Source: Flocculibacter collagenilyticus
GTDB taxonomy: Bacteria > Pseudomonadota > Gammaproteobacteria > Enterobacterales > Alteromonadaceae
Direction: 5' to 3'
Assembly: GCF_016469335.1 (NCBI RefSeq)
Contig: NZ_CP059888.1
Location: forward strand, 3,100,001 to 3,164,000
DNA length: 64,000 bases
The notes below the pieces were generated by a model that was not told the origin of the DNA, made no database searches, and saw only the letters and a program-made list of their open reading frames with translations. Of this stretch, positions 26,747 to 34,496 are shown in pieces. The translations under genes were made by a program, and so were the position numbers. The number at the start of each line of letters is the position of its first letter. Position 1 is the first letter of the stretch.

Positions 26747-27202
26747 ATGTTTGTCAGCTTATTTGTTAAGAGTGAGAAGTTTGATGGAATAAGACCAATC
26801 AATATTTATTTCATGAGATTGATATACGTATTGATGTTCTTTGTGCTTGGAATGGATGTCTGGGGGCATTTGTTATCCAACGCTAATCCGTGGGGCGAAG
26901 AAGAAGCGGTTGCATGGAGCGTTTGGGGAGCATTTTCATTATTAGCTTTTGTAGGTTTGTTTAGAACAGTTGAGATGATTCCAATATTACTTTTAGAAAT
27001 TCTCTACAAAGTGATATGGCTTACTATTTTTGCATTTCCTCTAATGCAAAAGGGCACTTTGGAAGGATCTGGTAGCGAAGAAACAGTATTTGCATTTCTT
27101 TTGGTTGTGTTACCGATTCTGGCGATGCCATGGGGGTATGTGTACAAAAAATATATCTTGGGCAAAAAGTCGTATAGTGCCCAGCAACCAAAAACCACCT
27201 AA
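26747..27202 (+). CDS. membrane protein, cassette gene in reverse orientation
   Basis: 151 residues with four hydrophobic helices (IYFMRLIYVLMFFVLGMDVWG, WGAFSLLAFVGLF, MIPILLLEILYKVIWLTIFAFPL, FAFLLVVLPILAMPWGYVY). AAAAGGAA lies about 7 nt before the ATG. It is the only plus-strand non-IS gene in the array. Its stop TAA lies in ACCTAAC, a perfect attC-type core, so it may be carried backwards inside a cassette and need its own promoter. No family name recognised. Confidence 0.65.
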   Translation: MFVSLFVKSEKFDGIRPINIYFMRLIYVLMFFVLGMDVWGHLLSNANPWGEEEAVAWSVWGAFSLLAFVGLFRTVEMIPILLLEILYKVIWLTIFAFPLMQKGTLEGSGSEETVFAFLLVVLPILAMPWGYVYKKYILGKKSYSAQQPKTT

Positions 27203-27242
27203 CACCTTGATAATTAGAAAAATTTTAGCTGCTTACAGCATA

Positions 27243-27731
27243 CTAATTTTTAGGAGTGAATTCCATTAACCAATTAGTTTCCCAAGTCTCTCCGTTATCC
27301 TTGGAAAACGCCTGTTCCCATGTGGGTTTTGTAGGGTTAGTTGAATTCCAAAGAAATCTTACTTTAATTGGAGTGCCATTGTAGACTTCATCCGCGTAGA
27401 ATTGTCCAATCCCTTTGGAGAATTTCCCAACAACTGGCGTATCTAGTGCATTAGGGTTTCGACCATCTAGCCACCAGATAGACCACTCACCTGTTTCAGA
27501 GTTATATGAACGAATCGCTTTTGCTCTTACTGACGAATCTGGGAAATTAAGTTGGACATCTTCGATGTTTCCATAACCACCAAGAGTATTAACTGTTGAA
27601 GATAGCCCATTAAACTCAATCCACTCTTCACCGCCGTTTAGTATATCTTTTAAGCGGCGATGCTTTACATTCCAATCACCTATTATGAAGTCAAAATCTT
27701 GCGGCGCATTCGGTTCTAAATCCAGTAACAT
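27243..27731 (-). CDS. conserved protein of DUF1579-like type, cassette gene
   Basis: 162 residues, no signal peptide. Contains DFDFIIGDWNVKHRRLKDIL, then RSYNSETGEWSIWWLDGRNP and VRFLWNSTNPTKPTWEQAFSKDNGETWETNW, a pattern seen in small beta-barrel (lipocalin-like) proteins of unknown function. A truncated second copy lies at 22698-22835. It is preceded on the minus strand by an attC-like site at 27839-27933. Downstream, only a GTTAGGT core (27196-27202) and a short degenerate hairpin remain. Confidence 0.7.
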   Translation of the reverse strand: MLLDLEPNAPQDFDFIIGDWNVKHRRLKDILNGGEEWIEFNGLSSTVNTLGGYGNIEDVQLNFPDSSVRAKAIRSYNSETGEWSIWWLDGRNPNALDTPVVGKFSKGIGQFYADEVYNGTPIKVRFLWNSTNPTKPTWEQAFSKDNGETWETNWLMEFTPKN

Positions 27732-27838
27732 ATTACTACCTTGTTTATTGTCTTAATTTTAAAACACAATAACACATAAACTGTATATTTATACAGTTAT
27801 ATTTTATTAATTGCGTATTTTTAGGTGATTAACTATGG

Positions 27839-27933
27839 CTTAAACGATACAAACACTTAGGCGATAATAGCGAAGCGTCCCTCGGCTTGTGTCCGCAACG
27901 AGAGTAGCGAGACGTTTAAAACTGTTGTTATGT
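27839..27933 (-). repeat. attC-like site
   Basis: 95 bp, from CTTAAAC (about 27839-27845) to GTTATGT (27927-27933), with the typical unpaired-base palindrome around CGATAATAGCGAAGCG and CTCGGCTTGTGTCC. The stop codon of the 27928 gene lies in the right core. Confidence 0.8.
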
Positions 27934-28221
27934 TTCATTTGACGAGCGATTCTCAGCGAACTTACCAGAAATTGTTTGCCCCTGTAATTTGTTAGCATAC
28001 CAGTAGTAAAATGGAAAACCTAAGGTCCCACTAATAAGCCCACCTACAGCAGAAAAAATTGGAGCCAACAACAGCCCAAGAACCCCTTGGATTAACTGAC
28101 CAAATTGAACCCCAGAAAAAAGCATAAAAATAGACATAAAAATGCCACCGCCAAATCCAAGCGTAGCTGAAATTTTTAAAATTGATACAAAGTCTAGTTG
28201 AGTTCTAAAAGTCCTTTTCAT
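27928..28221 (-). CDS. small membrane protein, integron cassette
   Basis: 97 residues from ATG 28221 (AAGGG 7 nt upstream). A longer frame starting at 28281 is rejected because its first ~14 codons lie in an IS end. Two hydrophobic segments: FGGGIFMSIFMLFSGVQFG and LIQGVLGLLLAPIFSAVGGLISGTLGFPFYYW. No recognised family. It is flanked by an attC on its 3' side and an IS remnant on its 5' side. Confidence 0.65.
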   Translation of the reverse strand: MKRTFRTQLDFVSILKISATLGFGGGIFMSIFMLFSGVQFGQLIQGVLGLLLAPIFSAVGGLISGTLGFPFYYWYANKLQGQTISGKFAENRSSNET

Positions 28222-28247
28222 TACTGGCCCTTGAAATATAGACATAA

Positions 28248-28680
28248 TGACTCCCCACGAAAGTGCTGTTCTCCAATTCATCGTGAATTAGCTGAAAGCC
28301 AGATCCATAATGAATAAGCTATTTCGACTTGATTAGACACCCCATAGGTGCGCAATAATTTAAGCAATGAATTGAATCGTTTACACCTTAAATGAGCCTT
28401 TAACTAACTGGGTTCATGAGCCATCACCTTGACTAGCACCAGATTAAGGGTAACCGATGAATGTCTAGTGGCCCTAAACAATTGCTGTATTAACCGATTT
28501 AGGCAGCGATGAGCTCGCAATAAGAGAGCCTCAATATGTGTTTGCCGTAAACGATTTTAACAGCTACCCGACATAGCGAAGTTGAATAGATTTAAAAGAT
28601 TGCTAAAACAAATTAGCTGCTTAAAAGCAGCTAAAAAGAATCGTTATGCTTACTTGACCCGAGAAGGTTCATATGTGTTA
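28248..28680. mobile_element. composite IS110-family remnant
   Basis: Two IS fragments fused end to end. 28248-28305 is the left end of the type 2 element (TGACTCCCCACG repeat, then the GATTAGCTGAAAGCCAGA region). 28313-28671 is the right end of the type 1 element, matching 33510-33868 without length change and ending in the repeat CCCGAGAAGGTTCA. No transposase coding remains. The type 1 end meets TAAC at 28680, as in the full copy. Confidence 0.8.
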
Positions 28681-28684
28681 TATT

Positions 28685-29098
28685 TTATTTTTTTCGTTGA
28701 ACTAAGCTAAACCAGTTGCCAGAGTTGTCTATGCCCATAGCTTCGACGCCATAAAGCTGGTTCGTAGGTGGCTGGATAAATTCCACTCCTTTAGCCACAA
28801 GCTCTTCGTACGTTTTTTGGCAATTTTCAGTTTCGAAAACGCCCGCTCCAAATGCGCCTTCTTCGATTAAACTTCGTATTTTTTCGGCAGAGTCTTTGGT
28901 GAACATCGGTCCCTCTTTTGGCTCTGCCAATACCAGCTGAAGCTGTGATTTAGATTTCGGATATACAGTTAGCCATCGAAAACCTCCTTCCACTTTCATG
29001 TCATCACCGACCTCGAAACCGAGCTTGTTTTTATAAAAGTCAAGAGCTTCGTCCTGATCAAGTACGTATATTGTTGAATGCGCTATGGATGTGATCAT
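28685..29098 (-). CDS. VOC family (glyoxalase/bleomycin resistance-like) protein, cassette gene
   Basis: 137 residues. VOC fold: AHSTIYVLDQDEALDFYKNKLGFEVGDD at the N-terminus, with metal-ligand His and LGFEV, then a second beta-alpha-beta unit QKTYEELVAKGVEFIQPPTNQLYGVEAMGIDNSGNWFSLVQ with the late acidic/aromatic motif. The substrate is unknown. It sits 72 bp downstream of an AraC-type regulator in the same direction with no attC between, so the two are probably a two-gene cassette. The stop abuts a type 1 IS end inserted at the attC core. Confidence 0.85.
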   Translation of the reverse strand: MITSIAHSTIYVLDQDEALDFYKNKLGFEVGDDMKVEGGFRWLTVYPKSKSQLQLVLAEPKEGPMFTKDSAEKIRSLIEEGAFGAGVFETENCQKTYEELVAKGVEFIQPPTNQLYGVEAMGIDNSGNWFSLVQRKK

Positions 29099-29170
29099 CT
29101 ATATATTCCCAGTTGTTAATTCCATCTTTATTTTATAGGAATAATCAAAGTGATATTTCTCCAATATTGC

Positions 29171-29590
29171 TCAATTGGCCAATTTTCCCAAAAAATGGTA
29201 GGCATAACATGCCGGTATAGCCTGCGAGGGAAAACGGTACGCTTCAGTAGACAAAGCCCAAAGCCTACGACGATATAAAGTAGGTGCCACACCAACTTGT
29301 TTTAAAAACAATGAAGAAAAGCTACCAAGGCTTGTGTAACCCACTTTCTCGCAAATTTCTGAGACACTAAAATTTTCCGTAATAAGCATTTTCTTAGCTT
29401 GTTCAACTCTAAGCCTAATCAAGAATTCGTTCGGCGTTTCTCCATAAATATCCTTGAAAACACGCAAAAAGTGATAAGGAGACATATTGGAGTACTTTGC
29501 TATATCGGATAGGCTGAGCGGTGCTTGATAATTATCAGCAATATAATCCCTGCCAGCATTCAACCTTTTAAATTTATAGTTCGTAGCCAT
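29171..29590 (-). CDS. AraC family regulator, cassette gene
   Basis: About 139 residues from ATG 29590. The longer frame from 29662 is rejected because its N-terminus MNWRAALSWG is read from the IS end. AraC DNA-binding domain with two helix-turn-helix units: APLSLSDIAKYSNMSPYHFLRVFKDIYGETPNEFLIRLRVEQAKKML and FSVSEICEKVGYTSLGSFSSLFLKQVGVAPTLYRR. It has almost no sensor domain, like the short AraC proteins often paired with VOC proteins. It probably regulates the downstream VOC gene. Confidence 0.82.
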   Translation of the reverse strand: MATNYKFKRLNAGRDYIADNYQAPLSLSDIAKYSNMSPYHFLRVFKDIYGETPNEFLIRLRVEQAKKMLITENFSVSEICEKVGYTSLGSFSSLFLKQVGVAPTLYRRRLWALSTEAYRFPSQAIPACYAYHFLGKLAN

Positions 29591-29628
29591 AAAAAATATT
29601 TCTTGATCCAAGTAAAGTATAGACATAG

Positions 29629-30550
29629 TGACTCCCCACGAGAGTGCTGCTCTCCAATTCATCGTGGATTAGCTGAAAGCCAGAGCCATAATTAGTTTGT
29701 TAAAGACTAAAAAAGGAGATCAACATAAATAAACATAACATACTTTTTATTGGTTTGGATACGCATAAAGAATTGTAGAAGTTACGTACATAGAAGACCA
29801 ACGAGGCGCTAAACCTGTTCATTTTGGGCGAATATCTTCAGCAAAATCAGCAATTAAAAAGTTAGCTCGTCAGTTTGAATCTAAATACCCGAGCACTACT
29901 TTACATTTCGTTTATGAAGCGGGCCCTTGCGGCTATTGGGTTTATTGGGTTTATTGTTTACTAACGAGTTTAGGGCATTGCTGTTATGTCGTTGCACCGC
30001 CACTTATCCCCAAAACGCCAAGAAGAGTTACCCAAAGAGATAGTGGATATTGCTTGGCAAGCGTAATTAAGGCTTTGTCGCAGATACCAAAGATTCATGC
30101 AGAAAGGTAAACATTACAATGTCGCGGTGACCGCTATCGCCAGAGAAATGATTGCGTACATTTGGGCAATATCGAGAGAAATTGTATTAAGCCCTGTAAA
30201 CCTCAAACTACGTATTGCAAGGTTTCCAGTATAAGATGAACACTGTTTTTGAGTTAACGCATTTAGGTCAAGCATCGGGTGTGACACAACCACCGAGGGC
30301 GTTAGGATGGCATTGATTAGAAATAATCTCTGAACCACGAACATAGACTGAAGATAGGTGTCACGACGGAATAAGTAAGGTAGGCGCTGCTTATTGAAAG
30401 ATGAGTAATCCACGGATACCAGCATGATAACCGACGAAATTTCTTGCTTCATCTAATGTGTTAACTCAACTTAAATTGAGAGCAAATCGACTAATTAGGC
30501 TTATAAAAAAATAAGAGGGAACGGTGTTTTTTACTTGACGTGGAGAGTCA
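29629..30550 (+). mobile_element. deleted copy of the type 2 IS110-family element
   Basis: 922 bp between TGACTCCCCACG (29629-29640) and CGTGGAGAGTCA (30539-30550), inverted repeats shared with the full copy at 34401-35967. About 645 bp of the transposase gene are missing. The right 444 bp (30114-30557) match 35531-35974 with about a dozen differences by eye, whereas the left part is much more diverged. Both ends are intact, so it could be moved in trans by the full copy. Confidence 0.85.
29727..30234 (+). pseudogene. IS110-family transposase remnant
   Basis: Aligns with the transposase at 34497. The start codon is changed to ATA, and frameshift/stop changes follow the LDTHK motif. Recognisable HFGRISSAKSAIKKLARQFESK- and YEAGPCGYW-like stretches are followed by a duplicated GGGTTTATT. 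The frame then jumps from VVAPPLIPK to the C-terminal KRQEELPKEIVDIAWQA region. The central DEDD and Tnp_20 coding is lost. Confidence 0.85.
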
Positions 30551-30551
30551 T

Positions 30552-30622
30552 ACCAACGCCACGCTCTGCGGTAAGTTTGAAGCGCAGCGGAAAACTTGTT
30601 CGACAGCAGCGCCTTGTTAACT
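30552..30622 (-). repeat. attC-like site joined to an IS end
   Basis: Right core GTTAACT (30616-30622) just after the nuclease-like gene's stop. Left core CCAAC (30553-30557) is fused to the right end of the deleted type 2 IS. The interior palindrome is GCTCTGCGGTAAGTTTGAAGC with CAGCGGAAAACTTG. Confidence 0.75.
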
Positions 30623-31849
30623 TCACCTCGGTGTGTGGTAGAGCATAACCGCCAGCTTCACCACTCTATTTCTATCACCATCAAGATGGAACTCGTAGTT
30701 AAACCAAGTTTCATCTTTTTCATCAACGTACTTGAGGAAATTAGAGTGCTTTGGAGAAGCCTCTTTAGCTGTATCGACCACGCTGCTGAAATCTTTGTTT
30801 GGTACAAACATAATCACAGCTGCCTTTGAATCTCTCCACGTCAGATAACCTAAAAGCTGATCTATTGTGGACAAGAAGCTTTTCTCACCTTTCCAAAACT
30901 TGCACTCACCAATAAACACATTGGAGCCTTCATGCCTCAGTAAAATATCGGTTTTACCAGTTTTGTTGAATGTTTCCCCAGTAGCAGAGCCTTCAAAATT
31001 TGGCTCCAATATCATTAAAAAGTGATCTCGAAGATGCTCTTCTTCTTTGCCAGCGTATAAACTAGGCAGCCGCTCAAATTCTTTACCGACGTCGTGGATT
31101 AATTTCAATATATCGACATATGTAGACTGATCAAGGCTTGGCTCTGGCGTAAAGCCAGCTTCCTTTACACTTGGCTTATTTAAAATTGGTTTTTTTCGTT
31201 TCTGAGGAGTAGGAACAGAAAATGTTTCCGGTGGTGCAGCCGATTTCTTTATTGGAACGCCTAATGACGCTAGCACTCCAGAGCTTTTTTGAATTCTCTG
31301 CTTTCGTGAGTTAAATGCATTGCGAACATGCTGCTCTAAGCTAGAATTAGCACGTTCTACTTCAATTCTCACATTTTCATATTGTTGCAGGATACTTCTT
31401 ATGTTGTCGTCCTTTCTGCGAACAATTTCATCCGCATTGTCTCTGAAGTTGATTATTTCAAAACAAAATTCATTTCGATCAATCTCTATCTCCATAGACC
31501 ACATTATTCTGGAACTAGGAATACAATGAAGTAACTGAATATTGCCACTTATTGGAACATGAAACTTAATTACATCCTTTTTATAGGACTTTCCTGAATA
31601 AACATGGAAATCCCGATGGAAATGCTCGGCTGGTATCATTTTCTCGCTTGAAGAAGCGTAAATATCGTCAACGTGAATTTCTAGATTTTCGACGGTCGCT
31701 TCTGATACCTTATGAGCGACATAATCGTCTTCATTGACGTTTAGAATGTAATCATCCTTTTCGGATTCGATAGAGTGAGATACATTAACTTTACTTTCCT
31801 CAAGAAAACCCCTTAGCTCTCTTTCCCCGAATACTCTACTTCTTCTCAT
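30623..31849 (-). CDS. PD-(D/E)XK nuclease-like protein, cassette gene
   Basis: 408 residues, no signal peptide. The C-terminal domain (about 260-408) has GKTDILLRHEGSNVFIGECK, giving D301 and E315-C-K317: the D...E-x-K core of PD-(D/E)XK nucleases. FLSTIDQLLGYLTWRDSKAAV follows, a block I associate with restriction/defence-type nuclease domains. The N-terminal ~165 residues look like a separate sensor or binding domain, followed by a coiled, charged linker (NSSLEQHVRNAFNSRKQ) and a Pro-rich stretch. It is the largest cassette gene here and lies between attC sites. Anti-phage or restriction function is inferred, not shown. Confidence 0.7.
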   Translation of the reverse strand: MRRSRVFGERELRGFLEESKVNVSHSIESEKDDYILNVNEDDYVAHKVSEATVENLEIHVDDIYASSSEKMIPAEHFHRDFHVYSGKSYKKDVIKFHVPISGNIQLLHCIPSSRIMWSMEIEIDRNEFCFEIINFRDNADEIVRRKDDNIRSILQQYENVRIEVERANSSLEQHVRNAFNSRKQRIQKSSGVLASLGVPIKKSAAPPETFSVPTPQKRKKPILNKPSVKEAGFTPEPSLDQSTYVDILKLIHDVGKEFERLPSLYAGKEEEHLRDHFLMILEPNFEGSATGETFNKTGKTDILLRHEGSNVFIGECKFWKGEKSFLSTIDQLLGYLTWRDSKAAVIMFVPNKDFSSVVDTAKEASPKHSNFLKYVDEKDETWFNYEFHLDGDRNRVVKLAVMLYHTPR

Positions 31850-31870
31850 ATTTCCCTAATTCTCCAAGAA

Positions 31871-31968
31871 AGCTAACGCCTCGTTAAGAGGCAAAAAATT
31901 GTTGGCTAAAATTAGCGACGAAGAAGCAAAAGCCAACTGTTTTTTGTCCTTTTAAACGACTGTTATGC
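31871..31968 (-). repeat. attC recombination site
   Basis: 98 bp, AGCTAAC (31871-31877) to GTTATGC (31962-31968). The R'' core CGCATAAC pairs with the start of its own cassette (GTTATGCG at 32314), the signature of a cassette that once circularised. Interior arms: GTTGGCTAAAATTAGCGACG with AGCCAAC. Confidence 0.85.
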
Positions 31969-32286
31969 GGCAGTCCAGCTAATCTCATTAGTCAATTTGC
32001 ACGAGTCACTTGTCGACAAAAAACTATGCCAATTTTTGTCATCACCAAAAACATATATATCAACTAAACGCTGAAGGCTTACTTCAATATCTTTAGCTTG
32101 GAACTGTTCTATTTTTAACAACGATGCAAAATCTGGAAAACTTATAGCTTTCCATTTTTGACCGAAAGGCTGTTCAATAAAATACGTATCAATTGATTCG
32201 TTATTTTTACCTATAACTCTAGCTTGAAGTTTTGTTGCTGGCTTATCACCAACAGCTTTTGATATTTCTAGTTTAAACATTTTCAC
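31963..32286 (-). CDS. hypothetical protein, integron cassette
   Basis: 107 residues, soluble, no recognised domain (FKLEISKAVGDKPATKLQAR..., ending LTNEISWTAA). The start ATG 32286 follows AAGGATGTGAAA. The stop TAA lies within the attC core. An ATG two codons later is also possible. The cassette spans roughly 31963-32320. Confidence 0.65.
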   Translation of the reverse strand: MKMFKLEISKAVGDKPATKLQARVIGKNNESIDTYFIEQPFGQKWKAISFPDFASLLKIEQFQAKDIEVSLQRLVDIYVFGDDKNWHSFLSTSDSCKLTNEISWTAA

Positions 32287-32314
32287 ATCCTTGATATTTG
32301 AAGATTGATTTGAC

Positions 32315-32401
32315 GCATAACGTCCTCAATAAACGGTACAAACTTGTTGGCTATAATTGCGAGGCACGAGCCTTAGCCAGCAAGTTTGTGTCCGGTTGAT
32401 T
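32315..32401 (-). repeat. attC recombination site next to the type 1 IS
   Basis: 87 bp, GCATAAC (32315-32321) to GTTGATT (32395-32401). Interior palindrome AACTTGTTGGCTATAATTGC / GCCAGCAAGTTTG. The IS110-family type 1 element begins 15 bp further right, so the cassette gene that owned this site is now separated from it. Confidence 0.85.
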
Positions 32402-32484
32402 GGATTGATACTTATTGAACCTTCTCCCCGAAGTTTAGCGAACAGCTAAACTTCAAGGCGACCAAACCAAAAGGAGAAAGCTCA

Positions 32485-33399
32485 ATGAAATTCTATACTA
32501 CTTTCAACAAATATTATTGTGGAATTGACCTTCATGCACGCATTTTATACGTTTGCATTCTTGATGAGCGTGGCAGTAAGCTTGTTCATCAGAAAATAAA
32601 AGCCGATAAACATGAATTACTTAAACTGATTTTACCTTATCTTGAAGATATTGTTGTTGGTGTTGAATGCATGCATTGCTGGTATTGGGTCAGTGATTTA
32701 TGTGCCGAGCATAATATCGATTTTGTACTTGGTCATGCGCTGTACATGAAAGCCATTCACGGTGGTAAAGCCAAAAACGATAAGATTGATTCTTATAAAA
32801 TTGCTAGCCTATTGCGTGGAGGCAACTATCCGCCTCTTGAACTGCATATGAAAAACAAATGTGTTCGCCAAGAGTTTCAAACGCGTTTTGACGACCAAGC
32901 TGTTCAACGCAATGTCAATTTTGATTTAGCCATCCTCGATGCCTACGCCGAGGAACTTAAAAAGCTTGAATACTATTTAGAGAGTAAAGCTAAAAAACAT
33001 CAACCAAACTATTACGCACAGCTACGTACTATACCCGGCATTGGTCTCATTCTAGCGATGACTATCTTGTATGAAATTGGTGACATTAATCGATTTGAGT
33101 CTGTACAAAAGTTTTCGTCTTATTGTCGGCTTGTAAAGTGTAAAGCGGAATCTGCTGGCAAAACTTATGGCACTAGCGGCAACAAGATTGGCAATGGTCA
33201 CTTAAAATGGGCGTTCAGTGAAGCCGCAGTGCTTTATTTACGTGGAAACGACAAAGCAAGGCGTTATTTAAACAAGCTACAAAAACGTATGAGTAAAGCC
33301 AAAGCATTATCTGTGCTTGCTCATAAGCTTGGTCGTTGTGTTTATTTTATGTTGAAAAACAAAACGGTATTTGATGGTGAACGATTTTTAAAAAGTTAA
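32485..33399 (+). CDS. IS110-family transposase with probable internal deletion
   Basis: 304 residues. N-terminal DEDD (RuvC-like) domain: YYCGIDLHAR (D), VVGVECMHCWYW (E) and GKAKNDKIDSYKIASLLRGG (D...D). C-terminal Tnp_20 domain: TIPGIGLILAMTILYEIGDI and FSSYCRLVKCKAESAGKTYGTSG. Related proteins are about 340-350 residues. Here about 40 residues between LLRGG and FDDQAVQ are replaced by a short stretch (NYPPLELHMKNKCVRQEFQT), which suggests an in-frame deletion of the linker region. AAAGGAG precedes the ATG. Activity is doubtful. Confidence 0.88.
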   Translation: MKFYTTFNKYYCGIDLHARILYVCILDERGSKLVHQKIKADKHELLKLILPYLEDIVVGVECMHCWYWVSDLCAEHNIDFVLGHALYMKAIHGGKAKNDKIDSYKIASLLRGGNYPPLELHMKNKCVRQEFQTRFDDQAVQRNVNFDLAILDAYAEELKKLEYYLESKAKKHQPNYYAQLRTIPGIGLILAMTILYEIGDINRFESVQKFSSYCRLVKCKAESAGKTYGTSGNKIGNGHLKWAFSEAAVLYLRGNDKARRYLNKLQKRMSKAKALSVLAHKLGRCVYFMLKNKTVFDGERFLKS

Positions 33400-33854
33400 G
33401 TCGCACAATGGGATGAGCTCTATACCTAACTAGATAGCCATGAACAACCATGTACTATTTGTGTTTAAGTCAGCAAAAGCTGAACGTTACAGGTAAGTAT
33501 TGTCGAAGTAATAAGCTATTTGGCCTTGATTAGACACCCCATTGGTGCGCATTAATTTAAGCAATGCATTAAATCGTTTACACCTTAGCTGAGCCTTTAA
33601 CTAACTGGACGAAAGAGCCATCCCCTTGAGTAGTGCCAGACTAAGGTTAACCGATAAATGTCTAGTGCCCCTAAACGACAGCTGTATCGACTGATTTAGG
33701 CAGCGATGAGCTCGCAATAAGAGAGCCTCAATATGTGTTTGCCGTAAACGATTTTAACGGCTACCCGACATAGCGAAGTTGAATAGATTTAAAACATTGC
33801 TAAAACAAATTAGCTGCTTAAAAGCAGCTAAAAAGAATCGTTATGCTTACTTGA
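33400..33854 (+). ncRNA. candidate bridge RNA region of the type 1 IS
   Basis: 455 bp between transposase stop and right inverted repeat with no plausible reading frame. The part from 33510 is conserved in the remnant at 28313-28671 without length change, although the remnant has no transposase. IS1111-type elements are reported to encode their guide (bridge) RNA downstream of the transposase. Local hairpins are visible (TTAGCTGCTTAAAAGCAGCTAA, written here as arms TTAGCTGC/GCAGCTAA). Exact ends are not determined. Confidence 0.45.
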
Positions 33855-33884
33855 CCCGAGAAGGTTCATATGTGTTAATTACTC

Positions 33885-34373
33885 TTACACACCAACAACT
33901 TCACTTCGTCTTTCCATAAGCACAACGTCTCGCCAAATACCTTTCATTTTTCCAAGTTTGTCGCGAGTACCCAGTTGGCGAAATCCATTTTTTTCATGTA
34001 GAGCAATACTGCTATGATTTTCAGGGAAAATTCCAGCTTGTAACATCCAAATATTTTGAGCTTCTGACTCTGAAATTAATTGTGCCAATAGCTTTTGACC
34101 AAGGCCTTTACCTTGAGCCTGTTCTGCAACATATACACTAACCTCAGCTACACCCGAGTATACTTGGCGACTTGAAATAGGAGAAAGACCAGCCCAACCC
34201 ACAACTTGTGTGTTTTCGACTGCAACAAGGCGACAAATATCCAACATTGAACTATTCCACTCCTCCCACGTTTTTGCTTGCTCTTGAAAAGTGGCGTTAC
34301 CTGTATCAATCCCTTGTTGATAAATATGTTGAACTGTGGAGAAATCTTTTTCATCAAAATTTCGAATAATCAC
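33885..34373 (-). CDS. GNAT family acetyltransferase (PAT/Bar-like), cassette gene
   Basis: 162 residues from GTG 34373, with GGAGG 5 nt upstream. The longer frame to 34412 reads into the IS end. Motifs: VIIRNFDEKDFSTVQHIYQQGIDTGNATF (as in phosphinothricin/methionine-sulfoximine N-acetyltransferases), VSVYVAEQAQGKGLGQKLL (acetyl-CoA loop) and GIFPENHSSIALHEKNGFRQLG. The family acetylates amino-acid analogues such as phosphinothricin and methionine sulfoximine; the real substrate is unknown. IS elements sit on both sides, at the attC cores. Confidence 0.82.
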   Translation of the reverse strand: MIIRNFDEKDFSTVQHIYQQGIDTGNATFQEQAKTWEEWNSSMLDICRLVAVENTQVVGWAGLSPISSRQVYSGVAEVSVYVAEQAQGKGLGQKLLAQLISESEAQNIWMLQAGIFPENHSSIALHEKNGFRQLGTRDKLGKMKGIWRDVVLMERRSEVVGV

Positions 34374-34496
34374 CAAACCTCCATGGGAAACTAAACATAA
34401 TGACTCCCACACGGTGCTAGCCTCCGCATCGTCGTGGATTAGCTTAAAGCCAGAGCCATAATTAGTTTATCAAATAACTAAACAGCAGAGGCTAAT

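Larger units (their letters stand above)
32416..33868 (+). mobile_element. IS110-family element, type 1 (IS1111-like)
   Basis: 1453 bp. Ends carry imperfect inverted repeats TGAACCTTCTCCCC (left) and CCCGAGAAGGTTCA (right), typical of the IS1111 subgroup, which unlike classical IS110 has subterminal repeats. One transposase gene is followed by about 470 bp of non-coding DNA before the right end. The right end adjoins TTAAC of an attC core at 33876, and the same junction occurs in the remnant at 28671-28680. Confidence 0.88.

Noticed and set aside
29591-29662. N-terminal extension MNWRAALSWG of the AraC-type protein (also MNWRTALSWG at 28281)
   Set aside because: These codons lie in the left end of the type 2 IS and recur wherever that end lies. 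Internal ATG starts match the protein families.
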